A stretch of 64,000 nucleotides of DNA from Arthrobacter sp. (GTDB lineage: Bacteria; Actinomycetota; Actinomycetes; Actinomycetales; Micrococcaceae): the NCBI RefSeq assembly GCF_031179385.1, contig NZ_JAPSHV010000001.1, forward strand, positions 1-64,000, in the 5' to 3' direction. Of this stretch, positions 28,055 to 37,444 are shown in pieces. The notes under the pieces were generated by a model. It was not told where the DNA came from and made no database searches. It saw nothing but the letters and a program-made list of their open reading frames with translations. A program made the position numbers and the translations under genes. Positions within the stretch are counted from its first letter, which is position 1; each line of letters starts with the position of its first letter.

Positions 28055-29122
28055 GTGCAAGCCACAGCACCCTCCGCCGACATTGTCCAGGACCGCACGG
28101 GCACAGCGGATACCCCCGCGATCGCAATGCGGGACGTCGTCAAGACGTTCGGCGACTTCACAGCGGTGAAGGGGCTGGACCTGGACATCAGGCAAGGCGA
28201 GTTTTTCTCATTGCTCGGCCCGTCCGGCTCCGGCAAGACCACGGTCCTGCGTATGATCGCCGGTTTCGAGCTACCCACGTCGGGTGCCGTCAGGCTCGCA
28301 GGACATGACGTCACGCGCAAAGCGCCATTCGAGCGCAATGTGAACACCGTCTTTCAGGACTACGCGCTCTTTCCGCACCTGACCGTTGCCCAGAACGTGG
28401 AGTACGGTCTGAAGCTTCGCAAGACCCCACGGGCCGAGCGGCGGAGGCTGGTCACCGAGGCGCTTGAAATGATCCGGCTGCCCCAGGTGGCGGACAGGCT
28501 GCCCTCTCAGCTGTCGGGAGGGCAGCGTCAGCGGGTGGCTCTGGCTCGGGCGCTTGTCCTTCGTCCACAGGTGTTGTTGCTGGATGAACCGCTCGGTGCG
28601 CTCGACAAACAACTCCGTGAACAGATGCAGGTTGAGTTGAAGCAGATCCAGCGAAGCGTTGGCATCACCTTCGTCTTTGTCACCCACGACCAAGAAGAAG
28701 CGCTTACGCTGTCCGATCGGGTCGCCGTCTTCAATGACGGCATCGTCGAGCAGGTTGGATCCCCTGAAGACCTCTACGAACGGCCACGCAGCCGCTTTGT
28801 TGCATCCTTCCTGGGAAGCACCAACCTCGTCGAGGGTGAACTTGCCCGTCAGCTCACAGGGTCTCCAGCACTACTGAGCATCAGGCCCGAGCACATCCAT
28901 ATCCGACCTCTCGATGGCGCGCCAGTCGGGGACGACGTCTCCACTGTCGAAGCGGTGATCGAGGAGATCGTCTACACCGGACCCACCACACGATTTGTTG
29001 CACGGACCGACGCAGGGCAGACCCTCATTGTTCAGGAGCAGAACGATTCCCGCGCTTCGGGCGTCCACCGTGGAGACCGGGTCCGTCTTCAGTGGTCGTC
29101 CCGCTTCAACTACGCCGTCTAG
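28055..29122 (+). CDS. Polyamine/Fe3+-type ABC transporter ATP-binding protein (PotA-like)
   Basis: GPSGSGKTTVLRMIAGFE, LSGGQRQRVALARALVLRPQVLLLDEPLGALD, TOBE-like C-term; GTG start at 28055 preceded by GAAAGGA. Confidence 0.93.
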   Translation: MQATAPSADIVQDRTGTADTPAIAMRDVVKTFGDFTAVKGLDLDIRQGEFFSLLGPSGSGKTTVLRMIAGFELPTSGAVRLAGHDVTRKAPFERNVNTVFQDYALFPHLTVAQNVEYGLKLRKTPRAERRRLVTEALEMIRLPQVADRLPSQLSGGQRQRVALARALVLRPQVLLLDEPLGALDKQLREQMQVELKQIQRSVGITFVFVTHDQEEALTLSDRVAVFNDGIVEQVGSPEDLYERPRSRFVASFLGSTNLVEGELARQLTGSPALLSIRPEHIHIRPLDGAPVGDDVSTVEAVIEEIVYTGPTTRFVARTDAGQTLIVQEQNDSRASGVHRGDRVRLQWSSRFNYAV

Positions 29123-29174
29123 ACCTACACACAATCCGCAGTAACCCCGGTATCACCAAGGAAGGTACACCCCC

Positions 29175-30374
29175 ATGAGAATTACCAAAGCCTTGCCCCT
29201 TGCGGCACTTGCCTCTCTCTCGCTGGTCCTCGCCGGTTGCGGCGGTTCAGCCCCTGCAACCTCGAGCGGGGGCGGCATCCAGGTCCCCGATATTCCAGCG
29301 GCGACTGAGGTGGGGGAGTCCGAGGGGGAGGTCAACATCGTCGCCTGGGCGGGTTTCGTTGAAGACGGCTCCACCAACCCCGACGCTGACTGGGTCACCG
29401 AGTTCGAGGAGCAGACGGGCTGCACGGTCAACCGCAAGGTCGGCGCCACCAGTGATGAGATGGTGCAACTGATGCGTACAGGCGAATACGACCTCGTCTC
29501 CGCTTCGGGCGATGCCTCCCTGCGGTTGATTGCAGGTGGCGATGTTGCCCCCATCAACACCGATCTGATCCCCAACTTCGGGAATATCGTTGATGGACTG
29601 AAGGGCCAGATTTACGACACGCTCAACGGCAAGAGCTATGGGGTCCCGATCGGGCGCGGCGCAAACGTCTTGATGTACAACACGGAAGCTGTGCCGGAGG
29701 CACCGGATTCGTGGGAAGCGACCTGGGACCCGAACAGCGAATACGCAGGTGAGGTGATGGCGTACGACTCCCCGATTTTCATCGCCGACGCGGCCGTCTA
29801 CCTGATGGCTACACAGCCCGAGCTGGGAATCGAGAACCCCTACGCATTGGACCAGGACCAGTTGGCCGCAGCGGTCGAACTGCTGAAGGAGCAGAACGGA
29901 ATCGCCGGCGAGTACTGGAATGACGCATTGAAGGCGGCCTCGTCCATTTCCTCCGGCACAGCTTCGCTGGGCACCGGATGGCAGGTGGTTGTGAACATCG
30001 CGCAGGCCGACGGCGGGAACGTCGAATCAGTGCTGCCGAAGGAAGGTGCCACAGGCTGGTCGGACACCTGGATGCTGTCCGCGAAGTCGAAGAACCCGAA
30101 TTGCGCCTATCAGTGGATGGACTGGGCTTCCAGCGCCGAGGTGAACGCCAAGATCGCCCAGAACTTCGGCATGGCTCCAGCCAACGCTCTGGCGTGCGAG
30201 GGTTCCAAGGAAAACGAGGAGCACTGCGCTACGTTCCACGCCACTGACGAGGATTACTACAAGCAGGTCTGGATGTGGACCACTCCCGTAGAGCAGTGCG
30301 TCGACGGCCGCACCGACGTCACCTGCACCAATTACCAGGAATGGACCAAGGCGTGGACTGAGGTCAAGGGCTAA
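29175..30374 (+). CDS. ABC transporter substrate-binding lipoprotein (PotD-like)
   Basis: Lipobox LVLAGCGG; YGVPIGRGANVLMYNTEAVPEAPDSWEATWDP. Confidence 0.92.
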   Translation: MRITKALPLAALASLSLVLAGCGGSAPATSSGGGIQVPDIPAATEVGESEGEVNIVAWAGFVEDGSTNPDADWVTEFEEQTGCTVNRKVGATSDEMVQLMRTGEYDLVSASGDASLRLIAGGDVAPINTDLIPNFGNIVDGLKGQIYDTLNGKSYGVPIGRGANVLMYNTEAVPEAPDSWEATWDPNSEYAGEVMAYDSPIFIADAAVYLMATQPELGIENPYALDQDQLAAAVELLKEQNGIAGEYWNDALKAASSISSGTASLGTGWQVVVNIAQADGGNVESVLPKEGATGWSDTWMLSAKSKNPNCAYQWMDWASSAEVNAKIAQNFGMAPANALACEGSKENEEHCATFHATDEDYYKQVWMWTTPVEQCVDGRTDVTCTNYQEWTKAWTEVKG

Positions 30375-30408
30375 GGCCTCAAGCCCACTGCCTGTGTTCC
30401 ACCAGGGA

Positions 30409-30445
30409 GGGGTACGGCGCGCGGCGGCTGCCGCCGTCGTACCCC
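30409..30445 (+). terminator. Intra-operon hairpin between potD-like and potB-like genes
   Basis: GGGGTACG...GCGGCggctGCCGC...CGTACCCC inverted repeat; no clear U-tract, so attenuator or processing/stability element also possible. Confidence 0.6.
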
Positions 30446-30556
30446 TGCCGTGGAGGCACTGCAGCTCGACGCGGCAATCGCCAGCGTCATTCACCGCTTC
30501 GAACAAGCTCAGCACCCCTGAAGGAGGAACGACGGGCACGCCCGCCGGACATCGCC

Positions 30557-31486
30557 ATGGCAGTACCAACCCTTGAGCCGGAAACCATACCCGGCAGCGG
30601 CCCTGAACCCGGCGGAAAACCCAGCGGGCGAGGTGATGGGATCTCCCGGCTCCTTCACGCCCGGCCCAAACTCAGGCTTACTGCGTTCCTTGCCCTGCCT
30701 CTCGCGTGGCTCGGCGTGCTCTATATCGGATCGTTGATCCTCCTGTTCATCACCGCCTTTTGGACCACCGACACATTCACATCGAAAGTGATTCCGGCTT
30801 TCACGCTCGAGAACTTCGTTGAGATTGTCACGGTGCCGGCGTACCAGTTGACTGCGCTGAGGACCGTCGGGATTGCACTCGCCGTAACCGTGCTTTGCGC
30901 CCTGCTGGCGCTGCCGCTTGGTCTCTACATGGCGAAAGTGGCATCACCGAGGATGCGCGCTGTCCTGGCAATCGGCATCACCTTGCCGCTCTGGGCGGGC
31001 TACCTGGTGAAAGTGTTCTCGTGGCGCATCACCTTCATGAACGGCGGTCCGCTCGACTGGGTATTGGCCCCCGTTGGCATCACGGGACCGGGATACGGTA
31101 CTGCTGCTCTGGTGGTGACTCTGGCCTACCTCTGGTTCCCCTACATGGCCGTACCGGTTTATTCAGCATTCCGTCAGATCCCGGACAACCTGTTCGACGC
31201 TTCGTCCGACCTGGGCGCAAAAGGATGGGCGACTGTGCGAACGGTAGCCATCCCGCTTCTGAAGCCCGCGTTCATCGCAGGCTCTATCTTCACGTTCTCG
31301 CTGAGCCTGGGTGACTATATCGCCGCCCAGTTCGTCGGTGGAAAGACCCAGGTGATCGGCACTGTCATTGCGTCCAACATCAACCTGAACCCGCCGCTCG
31401 CTGCCGCGTTCGGCACAGTACCCATTGTGGTGGTTGTCCTGTACCTCTTCCTGGCCCGCAAGTCCGGCGCCCTCAAGCAGCTCTAG
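30557..31486 (+). CDS. ABC transporter permease (PotB-like)
   Basis: Multiple TM segments; EAA-like loop FRQIPDNLFDASSDLGAKGWATVRTVAIPLLKPAFIAG. Confidence 0.92.
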   Translation: MAVPTLEPETIPGSGPEPGGKPSGRGDGISRLLHARPKLRLTAFLALPLAWLGVLYIGSLILLFITAFWTTDTFTSKVIPAFTLENFVEIVTVPAYQLTALRTVGIALAVTVLCALLALPLGLYMAKVASPRMRAVLAIGITLPLWAGYLVKVFSWRITFMNGGPLDWVLAPVGITGPGYGTAALVVTLAYLWFPYMAVPVYSAFRQIPDNLFDASSDLGAKGWATVRTVAIPLLKPAFIAGSIFTFSLSLGDYIAAQFVGGKTQVIGTVIASNINLNPPLAAAFGTVPIVVVVLYLFLARKSGALKQL

Positions 31487-31496
31487 GAGCCGATTC

Positions 31497-32300
31497 ATGA
31501 GACTCTCATCCTCCGCCAAGGTCACCTTGCGGATCTTCGCCGGTCTGGTCATGGCTGCCATTTACCTGCCCCTGATGCTGGTGGTCCTCAACTCTTTCAA
31601 CGCAACCACCTCCGGAGCTTTCCCCATCACGGAGTTCACCACCGACTGGTGGAGTGCCGCCTTCCAGAATGAGGGCGTGCGTGAAGCTCTCTGGACCTCC
31701 CTGCGGGTAGCAGCAGCGGCAACGGTGATCGCGCTGGTATTGGGAACGATGATTGCCTTTGCGCTTTCCCGCTACGAGTTCTTCGGCAAGAACACCGTCA
31801 ACCTGCTGGTGGTCCTGCCGATTGCACTGCCCGGCATCGTCACGGGCGTGGCGTTGAACAACACCTTCAAGACAGTGCTGGAACCGCTCGGGATAGGTCT
31901 TGGCCTGTTTTCCGTCATTGTGGGTCACGCGACGTTCTGCATCGTGATGGTGTTCAATAACGTGCAGGCACGGCTCGGCCGGATCAACAGGGGCCTCGAA
32001 GAAGCCGCCATGGATATGGGTGCCAACACCGTCAAGACCTTCTTCAGCGTGACCTTCCCCAGCTTCCGTTCGGCCTTTGTGGCGGGAGGCCTGCTCGCCT
32101 TCGCGCTCAGCTTCGATGAGATCGTCGTGACGACTTTCACTGCACCGCCGGGTACAGAGACGCTACCTATCTGGATCTTCAACAACATGGCCCGCCCGAA
32201 TCAGGCTCCCGTAGTCAACGTGATCGCGGCCGTGTTGATCCTTGTCTCAATGATTCCGGTGTACCTCAGCCAGCGCCTGACCGGCGACGACAAGAAATAG
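31497..32300 (+). CDS. ABC transporter permease (PotC-like)
   Basis: LGRINRGLEEAAMDMGANTVKTFFSVTFPSFRSAFVAGGLLAFALSFDEIVVTTFT. Confidence 0.92.
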   Translation: MRLSSSAKVTLRIFAGLVMAAIYLPLMLVVLNSFNATTSGAFPITEFTTDWWSAAFQNEGVREALWTSLRVAAAATVIALVLGTMIAFALSRYEFFGKNTVNLLVVLPIALPGIVTGVALNNTFKTVLEPLGIGLGLFSVIVGHATFCIVMVFNNVQARLGRINRGLEEAAMDMGANTVKTFFSVTFPSFRSAFVAGGLLAFALSFDEIVVTTFTAPPGTETLPIWIFNNMARPNQAPVVNVIAAVLILVSMIPVYLSQRLTGDDKK

Positions 32301-32381
32301 GCGTCGGGCTGAACGTACCCCAGTGAGTGTCGCCGGTGCCGCTGGGGCGCGCAGCCGGCCGCGCGCCGTCGTCGTGCTGGT

Positions 32382-33041
32382 TTACTGTTTTGTGTTCTTG
32401 ATGAGCTGCACTACGTCGTCGACAATCTTCCGCACAACCGGCAAGCGGGACAGGATGACGAGCTTGGCGATCAACGGGGCGGCGTTGTCGATCAGACGGC
32501 GTGTGCGACGTTGGCCGGGGGAGCGGTCGTAGACCCAGAAAAGGGTGACGCCCATATAGACGAGCCAGAGGAGTTCGGGCAGGTCCGCGCGGATGGCAAG
32601 CGGAGGCTGCGGCCGGGCGGTATTGACCGCCTGGTTGAAGAGGGCAATGGACTTGGCCCGGGCTACGGAGGAATCGTCGCTGAAGGGACCCAGGTTCGAC
32701 GACGGCTGGATGGCCACGCCGATGAAGTTGAACCCGAAGTCGTGGTACGGACCCATGACGTCGATTCCGCTCTGCAGGATGGCGCGCAGGTGCTCGCCCA
32801 GGTTTTGCCCATCCCGCAGGAGCGGCAGGGACCTGGCACGATGCTCGTCCTGCAGGGAATGGTACAGAGCCTGCACCAGGTCGTTCTTGGATGAGAAGTA
32901 GTAGTAGGCGTTACCCGTCGAGACGCCCGCTTCCGCGGCGATCGCACGCATGGTGGTTCTGTCATAGCCCTGCTCCCTGAAGAGCCGCAACGCGGTGGCG
33001 ACGAGCCGCTCCCTCGTGGCTTCGCTTTTCTTCTGCTGCAC
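32382..33041 (-). CDS. TetR family transcriptional regulator
   Basis: TRERLVATALRLFREQGYDRTTMRAIAAEAGVSTGNAYYYFSSKNDLVQALY. Confidence 0.93.
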   Translation of the reverse strand: MQQKKSEATRERLVATALRLFREQGYDRTTMRAIAAEAGVSTGNAYYYFSSKNDLVQALYHSLQDEHRARSLPLLRDGQNLGEHLRAILQSGIDVMGPYHDFGFNFIGVAIQPSSNLGPFSDDSSVARAKSIALFNQAVNTARPQPPLAIRADLPELLWLVYMGVTLFWVYDRSPGQRRTRRLIDNAAPLIAKLVILSRLPVVRKIVDDVVQLIKNTKQ

Positions 33042-33052
33042 GGGTCTCCTTC

Positions 33053-33095
33053 TTGAACACGTTCAAAAGAGTCTAATCGAATTGAACGCGTTCAA
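33053..33095. promoter_or_regulatory. Two 14-bp palindromic operator candidates for the TetR regulator
   Basis: TTGAACACGTTCAA (33053-33066, one central mismatch pair) and TTGAACGCGTTCAA (33082-33095, perfect), 29 bp centre-to-centre, just upstream of the TetR start. Confidence 0.85.
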
Positions 33096-33229
33096 TTTCC
33101 GGCCCTTGTATCTGTAGTTCAGGGAGCCGGGGAGCATGGGACAATTGATGGCGCCCCGGGGCAGCCGGGTGACAGTGCTAATACAGCGGGCCGTTCAGGC
33201 TGCGCGAACCACTTCCAGAATGCGAACCC

Positions 33230-33934
33230 ATGACTCAACTGCAGCAACATGCCCGCGCTCGTTACGCGACCCCAGGCAGCCCCATTTTCTCGATCATGCT
33301 GGCGGTGCTATCCGTCATCGTCATCCTTTCCAACATCGGCGCCTCGAAGGGCGTGGTGATCGGGCCGGTCGCCGGCGACTTCAGCATCATCACGGACGGC
33401 GGATTCTTCCTCTTCCCGCTCGCTTACATCCTCGGCGACGTCATCAGCGAGGTGTACGGCTTCAAGGCTGCGCGCCTCGGGATCATTGTCACGTTCGTAC
33501 TGTCGGCGTTCGCTTCCCTTGCCTATGCGGTCATCATCGCGCTCCCGGGATTCGACGACGACTTCGGTCTGGCGAAACAGGAGGCGCTGGAGCTTGCACT
33601 CGGCCCGGTTCCGTTGATTGTGCTCGCGTCGCTGCTGGGCTTCCTGGTGGGGCAGACCCTGAACTCGTGGGTGCTGGTGCGCATGAAAGCCCGCTTCGGG
33701 GAACGCAGCGTGGTGGCGCGACTGCTGGCGTCGACGGGCGTCGGTGAGTTTGCCGACACACTTATCTTCTGCGCCATCGCCGCCTCGGTCATCGGCATCA
33801 CGGACCTCCCGACGTTCCTGAATTACCTCTTTTTCGGCTTCCTCTACAAAACGCTGGTGGAGGTACTCCTGCTACCCGTGACCACTGCGGCGATTCGCTG
33901 GGTGAAGCGCCGGGAGCCGAGTTACGCCGCCTAA
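33230..33934 (+). CDS. yhhQ: Queuosine precursor transporter (VUT/YhhQ family)
   Basis: FSIMLAVLSVIVILSNIGASKGV...FLFPLAYILGDVISEVYGFKAAR...FADTLIFCAIA, classic YhhQ motifs; near tgt. Confidence 0.9.
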   Translation: MTQLQQHARARYATPGSPIFSIMLAVLSVIVILSNIGASKGVVIGPVAGDFSIITDGGFFLFPLAYILGDVISEVYGFKAARLGIIVTFVLSAFASLAYAVIIALPGFDDDFGLAKQEALELALGPVPLIVLASLLGFLVGQTLNSWVLVRMKARFGERSVVARLLASTGVGEFADTLIFCAIAASVIGITDLPTFLNYLFFGFLYKTLVEVLLLPVTTAAIRWVKRREPSYAA

Positions 33935-33937
33935 CAT

Positions 33938-33951
33938 TCGCAGAAGTGCCG
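33938..33951. repeat. Left terminal inverted repeat of DUF559 unit
   Basis: TCGCAGAAGTGCCG; exact reverse complement of 35066-35079. Confidence 0.9.
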
Positions 33952-34008
33952 ATCCCGCGCAGGATCGTGGGACCTTTCCTACGATCCTGTGCTTAAGCGG
34001 CACTTCTG
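33941..34008. repeat. Two-tier long hairpin at 3' end of DUF559 gene
   Basis: CAGAAGTGCCG (33941-33951) pairs perfectly with CGGCACTTCTG (33998-34008); inner GCGCAGGATCGT (33957-33968) pairs 11/12 with ACGATCCTGTGC (33981-33992). Confidence 0.88.
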
Positions 34009-34931
34009 GTGCGCTTCCACCACACCTTCCGGATGTGCGCGCGGGTTGCCTCGGTGAAGAGATCGGACCATTCCAACCGGATGAAGATCCAGCCTTCCTC
34101 CATCAGGGCCTTCTCCCGACGGCGTTCCTGAAACAGCACGTCGGGAGTAGGAGCGTAATCGAAGTACTTGGTTTTGCCGTCAAACTCAAGGGCGATCTTT
34201 TGTTCGAGCCACGCAAAATCGAGCCTGTGCTCACCTACCCGGGTGCGCACTACCACTTGCTGCTCCGGCATGGGTAAGGGCATCCCGGCAAGCAGATGGC
34301 AGGTGAGAGTCTCACCCGGGGACTCTGATAGCGGGCTACCGTTCTCTATAACCTTTCGGGCAACCTGCACGCCTTTGAAGCCCTTCTGGCGCTGCGCAAC
34401 GTCATGCAGATCGGCTCGCTTCACACCGAGGCGAAGTGCATGGTCTGTGATGATGAGCCCCTGCCGGTAGGAGAGAGTCCGGGCACAATCCACAACCGTA
34501 CGCGCGAGTGAAGTGACACGCAGTCCGTCCACCATGTCGAGGTCCCGGGGTAACAGGGGCGCTCGGTGTCGGACCACATCGCCAATGTGCTCACGGGATG
34601 AGCCGGCAAAAGGTCGGGTGATATGGACTTGCACGTCCGCACGCCACAGGCTGAGACCGTGAATCCGCGCTGCAGAGGTGTGGCTGTAGGTGGCTGGTCG
34701 TAAAGTGCGACTTGCATGATCATGCGCCGTGATCCTGAAGCGCGCTTTCTGTGTTTCGCTCAGCGAGTTCCAGTACCTGGCCGCAACGAAAGCGTTGACC
34801 TGGATGCGGGTGAGAACGCCGTCTTCTATGAGTTTCGGGATGCGCCGACGGGAAACGCCCATCTCCTCCAGTTCACCGGTACGCCAGCAATTCGTGGACG
34901 CTTGCAGCCATGAGTAGGCGTCTACTGTCAT
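33993..34931 (-). CDS. AbiEi-type wHTH + DUF559 (Vsr/PD-(D/E)XK-like nuclease fold) protein
   Basis: MTVDAYSWLQASTNCWRTGELEEMGVSRRRIPKLIEDGVLTRIQVNAFVAARY (AbiEi_4-like N-term); C-term HRLDFAWLEQKIALEFDGKTKYFDY...RREKALMEEGWIFIRLEWSDL (DUF559). Confidence 0.82.
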   Translation of the reverse strand: MTVDAYSWLQASTNCWRTGELEEMGVSRRRIPKLIEDGVLTRIQVNAFVAARYWNSLSETQKARFRITAHDHASRTLRPATYSHTSAARIHGLSLWRADVQVHITRPFAGSSREHIGDVVRHRAPLLPRDLDMVDGLRVTSLARTVVDCARTLSYRQGLIITDHALRLGVKRADLHDVAQRQKGFKGVQVARKVIENGSPLSESPGETLTCHLLAGMPLPMPEQQVVVRTRVGEHRLDFAWLEQKIALEFDGKTKYFDYAPTPDVLFQERRREKALMEEGWIFIRLEWSDLFTEATRAHIRKVWWKRTRSAA

Positions 34932-35065
34932 GGCAACAGCCTGACGGCTGACGGCGAGAGGCGGGGGCGGCGTCGTCGTTATGTGGAAAAACTGGCGCTC
35001 CCTGGAGACAAAGGCGCCGGTTACGTGCAGGATCGCACGAACTTCACCGCCTCCGTGCACAAAAC

Positions 35066-35079
35066 CGGCACTTCTGCGA
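35066..35079. repeat. Right terminal inverted repeat of DUF559 unit
   Basis: CGGCACTTCTGCGA; exact reverse complement of 33938-33951. Confidence 0.9.
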
Positions 35080-35104
35080 GGGGGCGAGGGGGAGGGGGGC
35101 CGGC

Positions 35105-36367
<1,263 letters not shown>

Positions 36368-36439
36368 TCAGCAATCGGTGGGGAGCTCCCGACGGATAGT
36401 CTGGAGTGCGGAGCAGGCGACCGAAAGGAACAAAAGTTC

Positions 36440-37444
36440 GTGCATGCGGTGACCGCATACTTCCGGGTGGGACCGGCCCAGAACGACCACCTCCCGGCCC
36501 TCCGGGTAGCCCTCGGTGTTGCTGTTCCGCTCGTCGTTCTCCTCCTGATCGACCGCATCGACCTTGCCGCTTTTGCCGTCTTTGGCGCATTCACCGGGAT
36601 CTTCGGCCGCGGAGATCCTCACGGCATCAGGCTTCAGCACCAGAGCGGCGCCGGCGTGCTCCTCCTCACCGCGATCACTGCAGGCGTCCTGGTCGCAAAG
36701 TACGACGCCGGTCCCTGGGCTGTGGTTATTGGTTCAGTCCTGGTGGGAGGACTGGGTTCTTTGGCGGCGGACCGGTGGGTGCTGCGGCCTCCCGGTCCCT
36801 TCTTCCCGGTCTTTGCCTTCGCCGGCTCAGCGTCCATCCCGAGCACCGCAACGATCCCCGAAGCGGTTGTCACTGCCGTCCTGAGCATCCTGTTGTCGTT
36901 GGCGATCGGCACCGCCGGTTGGCTCCTGCCCGGCGGCAGATCCGGATGGCCGGGACGCCGTTTCCGCCCGCGGTCGCCGTCCGGGCACCTGAGCGCCAAC
37001 GCCGTCCGGTACGCTCTCGCCGCCGGTGTCGCCGGAGGCATAGCCACCCTGCTCGGCATCGGCCACAACTACTGGGCGATCCTGTCCGCCATTGTGCCGC
37101 TTGCCGCAGCGACCCGATCCACCCGTCTTCGGCGCGCGTTTGACCGGGTCTCGGGGACGGTGGGCGGCCTCGGTGTGACGGCTGTTCTACTCGCCGTGCC
37201 GCTCGTGCCGTGGCAACTGGTGCTTGTGCTGATCGTGCTGCAGTTCCTGACCGAGATGTTCGTGATCCGCCACTACAGCCTTGCGCTGGTCTTCATCACA
37301 CCCTTGGCGCTGCTCATGAGTGAACTCGCTGCGCCGGTGGGTGACACGGGAAGTCTCCTCGCCGACCGGCTTGTGGAAACCGTGATCGGCGCGGCGGTGG
37401 GCGTGGTCGTCGTTCTGGTGATTCGCGATCCGCAGAAGGTCTAG
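36440..37444 (+). CDS. FUSC family membrane protein
   Basis: VHAVTAYFRVGPAQNDHLPALRVALGVAVPLVVLLLIDRIDLAAFAVFGAFTGIFGRGDPHGIRLQHQ..., hydrophobic, FUSC-like repeats. Confidence 0.82.
   Translation: MHAVTAYFRVGPAQNDHLPALRVALGVAVPLVVLLLIDRIDLAAFAVFGAFTGIFGRGDPHGIRLQHQSGAGVLLLTAITAGVLVAKYDAGPWAVVIGSVLVGGLGSLAADRWVLRPPGPFFPVFAFAGSASIPSTATIPEAVVTAVLSILLSLAIGTAGWLLPGGRSGWPGRRFRPRSPSGHLSANAVRYALAAGVAGGIATLLGIGHNYWAILSAIVPLAAATRSTRLRRAFDRVSGTVGGLGVTAVLLAVPLVPWQLVLVLIVLQFLTEMFVIRHYSLALVFITPLALLMSELAAPVGDTGSLLADRLVETVIGAAVGVVVVLVIRDPQKV

Noticed and set aside
33105-33229. Possible preQ1 riboswitch upstream of yhhQ
   Set aside because: I could not recognise a preQ1-I/II/III consensus by eye; would need Infernal/Rfam search.
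33993-34931. Type IV toxin-antitoxin (AbiEi) system
   Set aside because: Only the AbiEi-like wHTH is present, fused to DUF559; no AbiEii nucleotidyltransferase toxin gene nearby, so not called as a TA pair.
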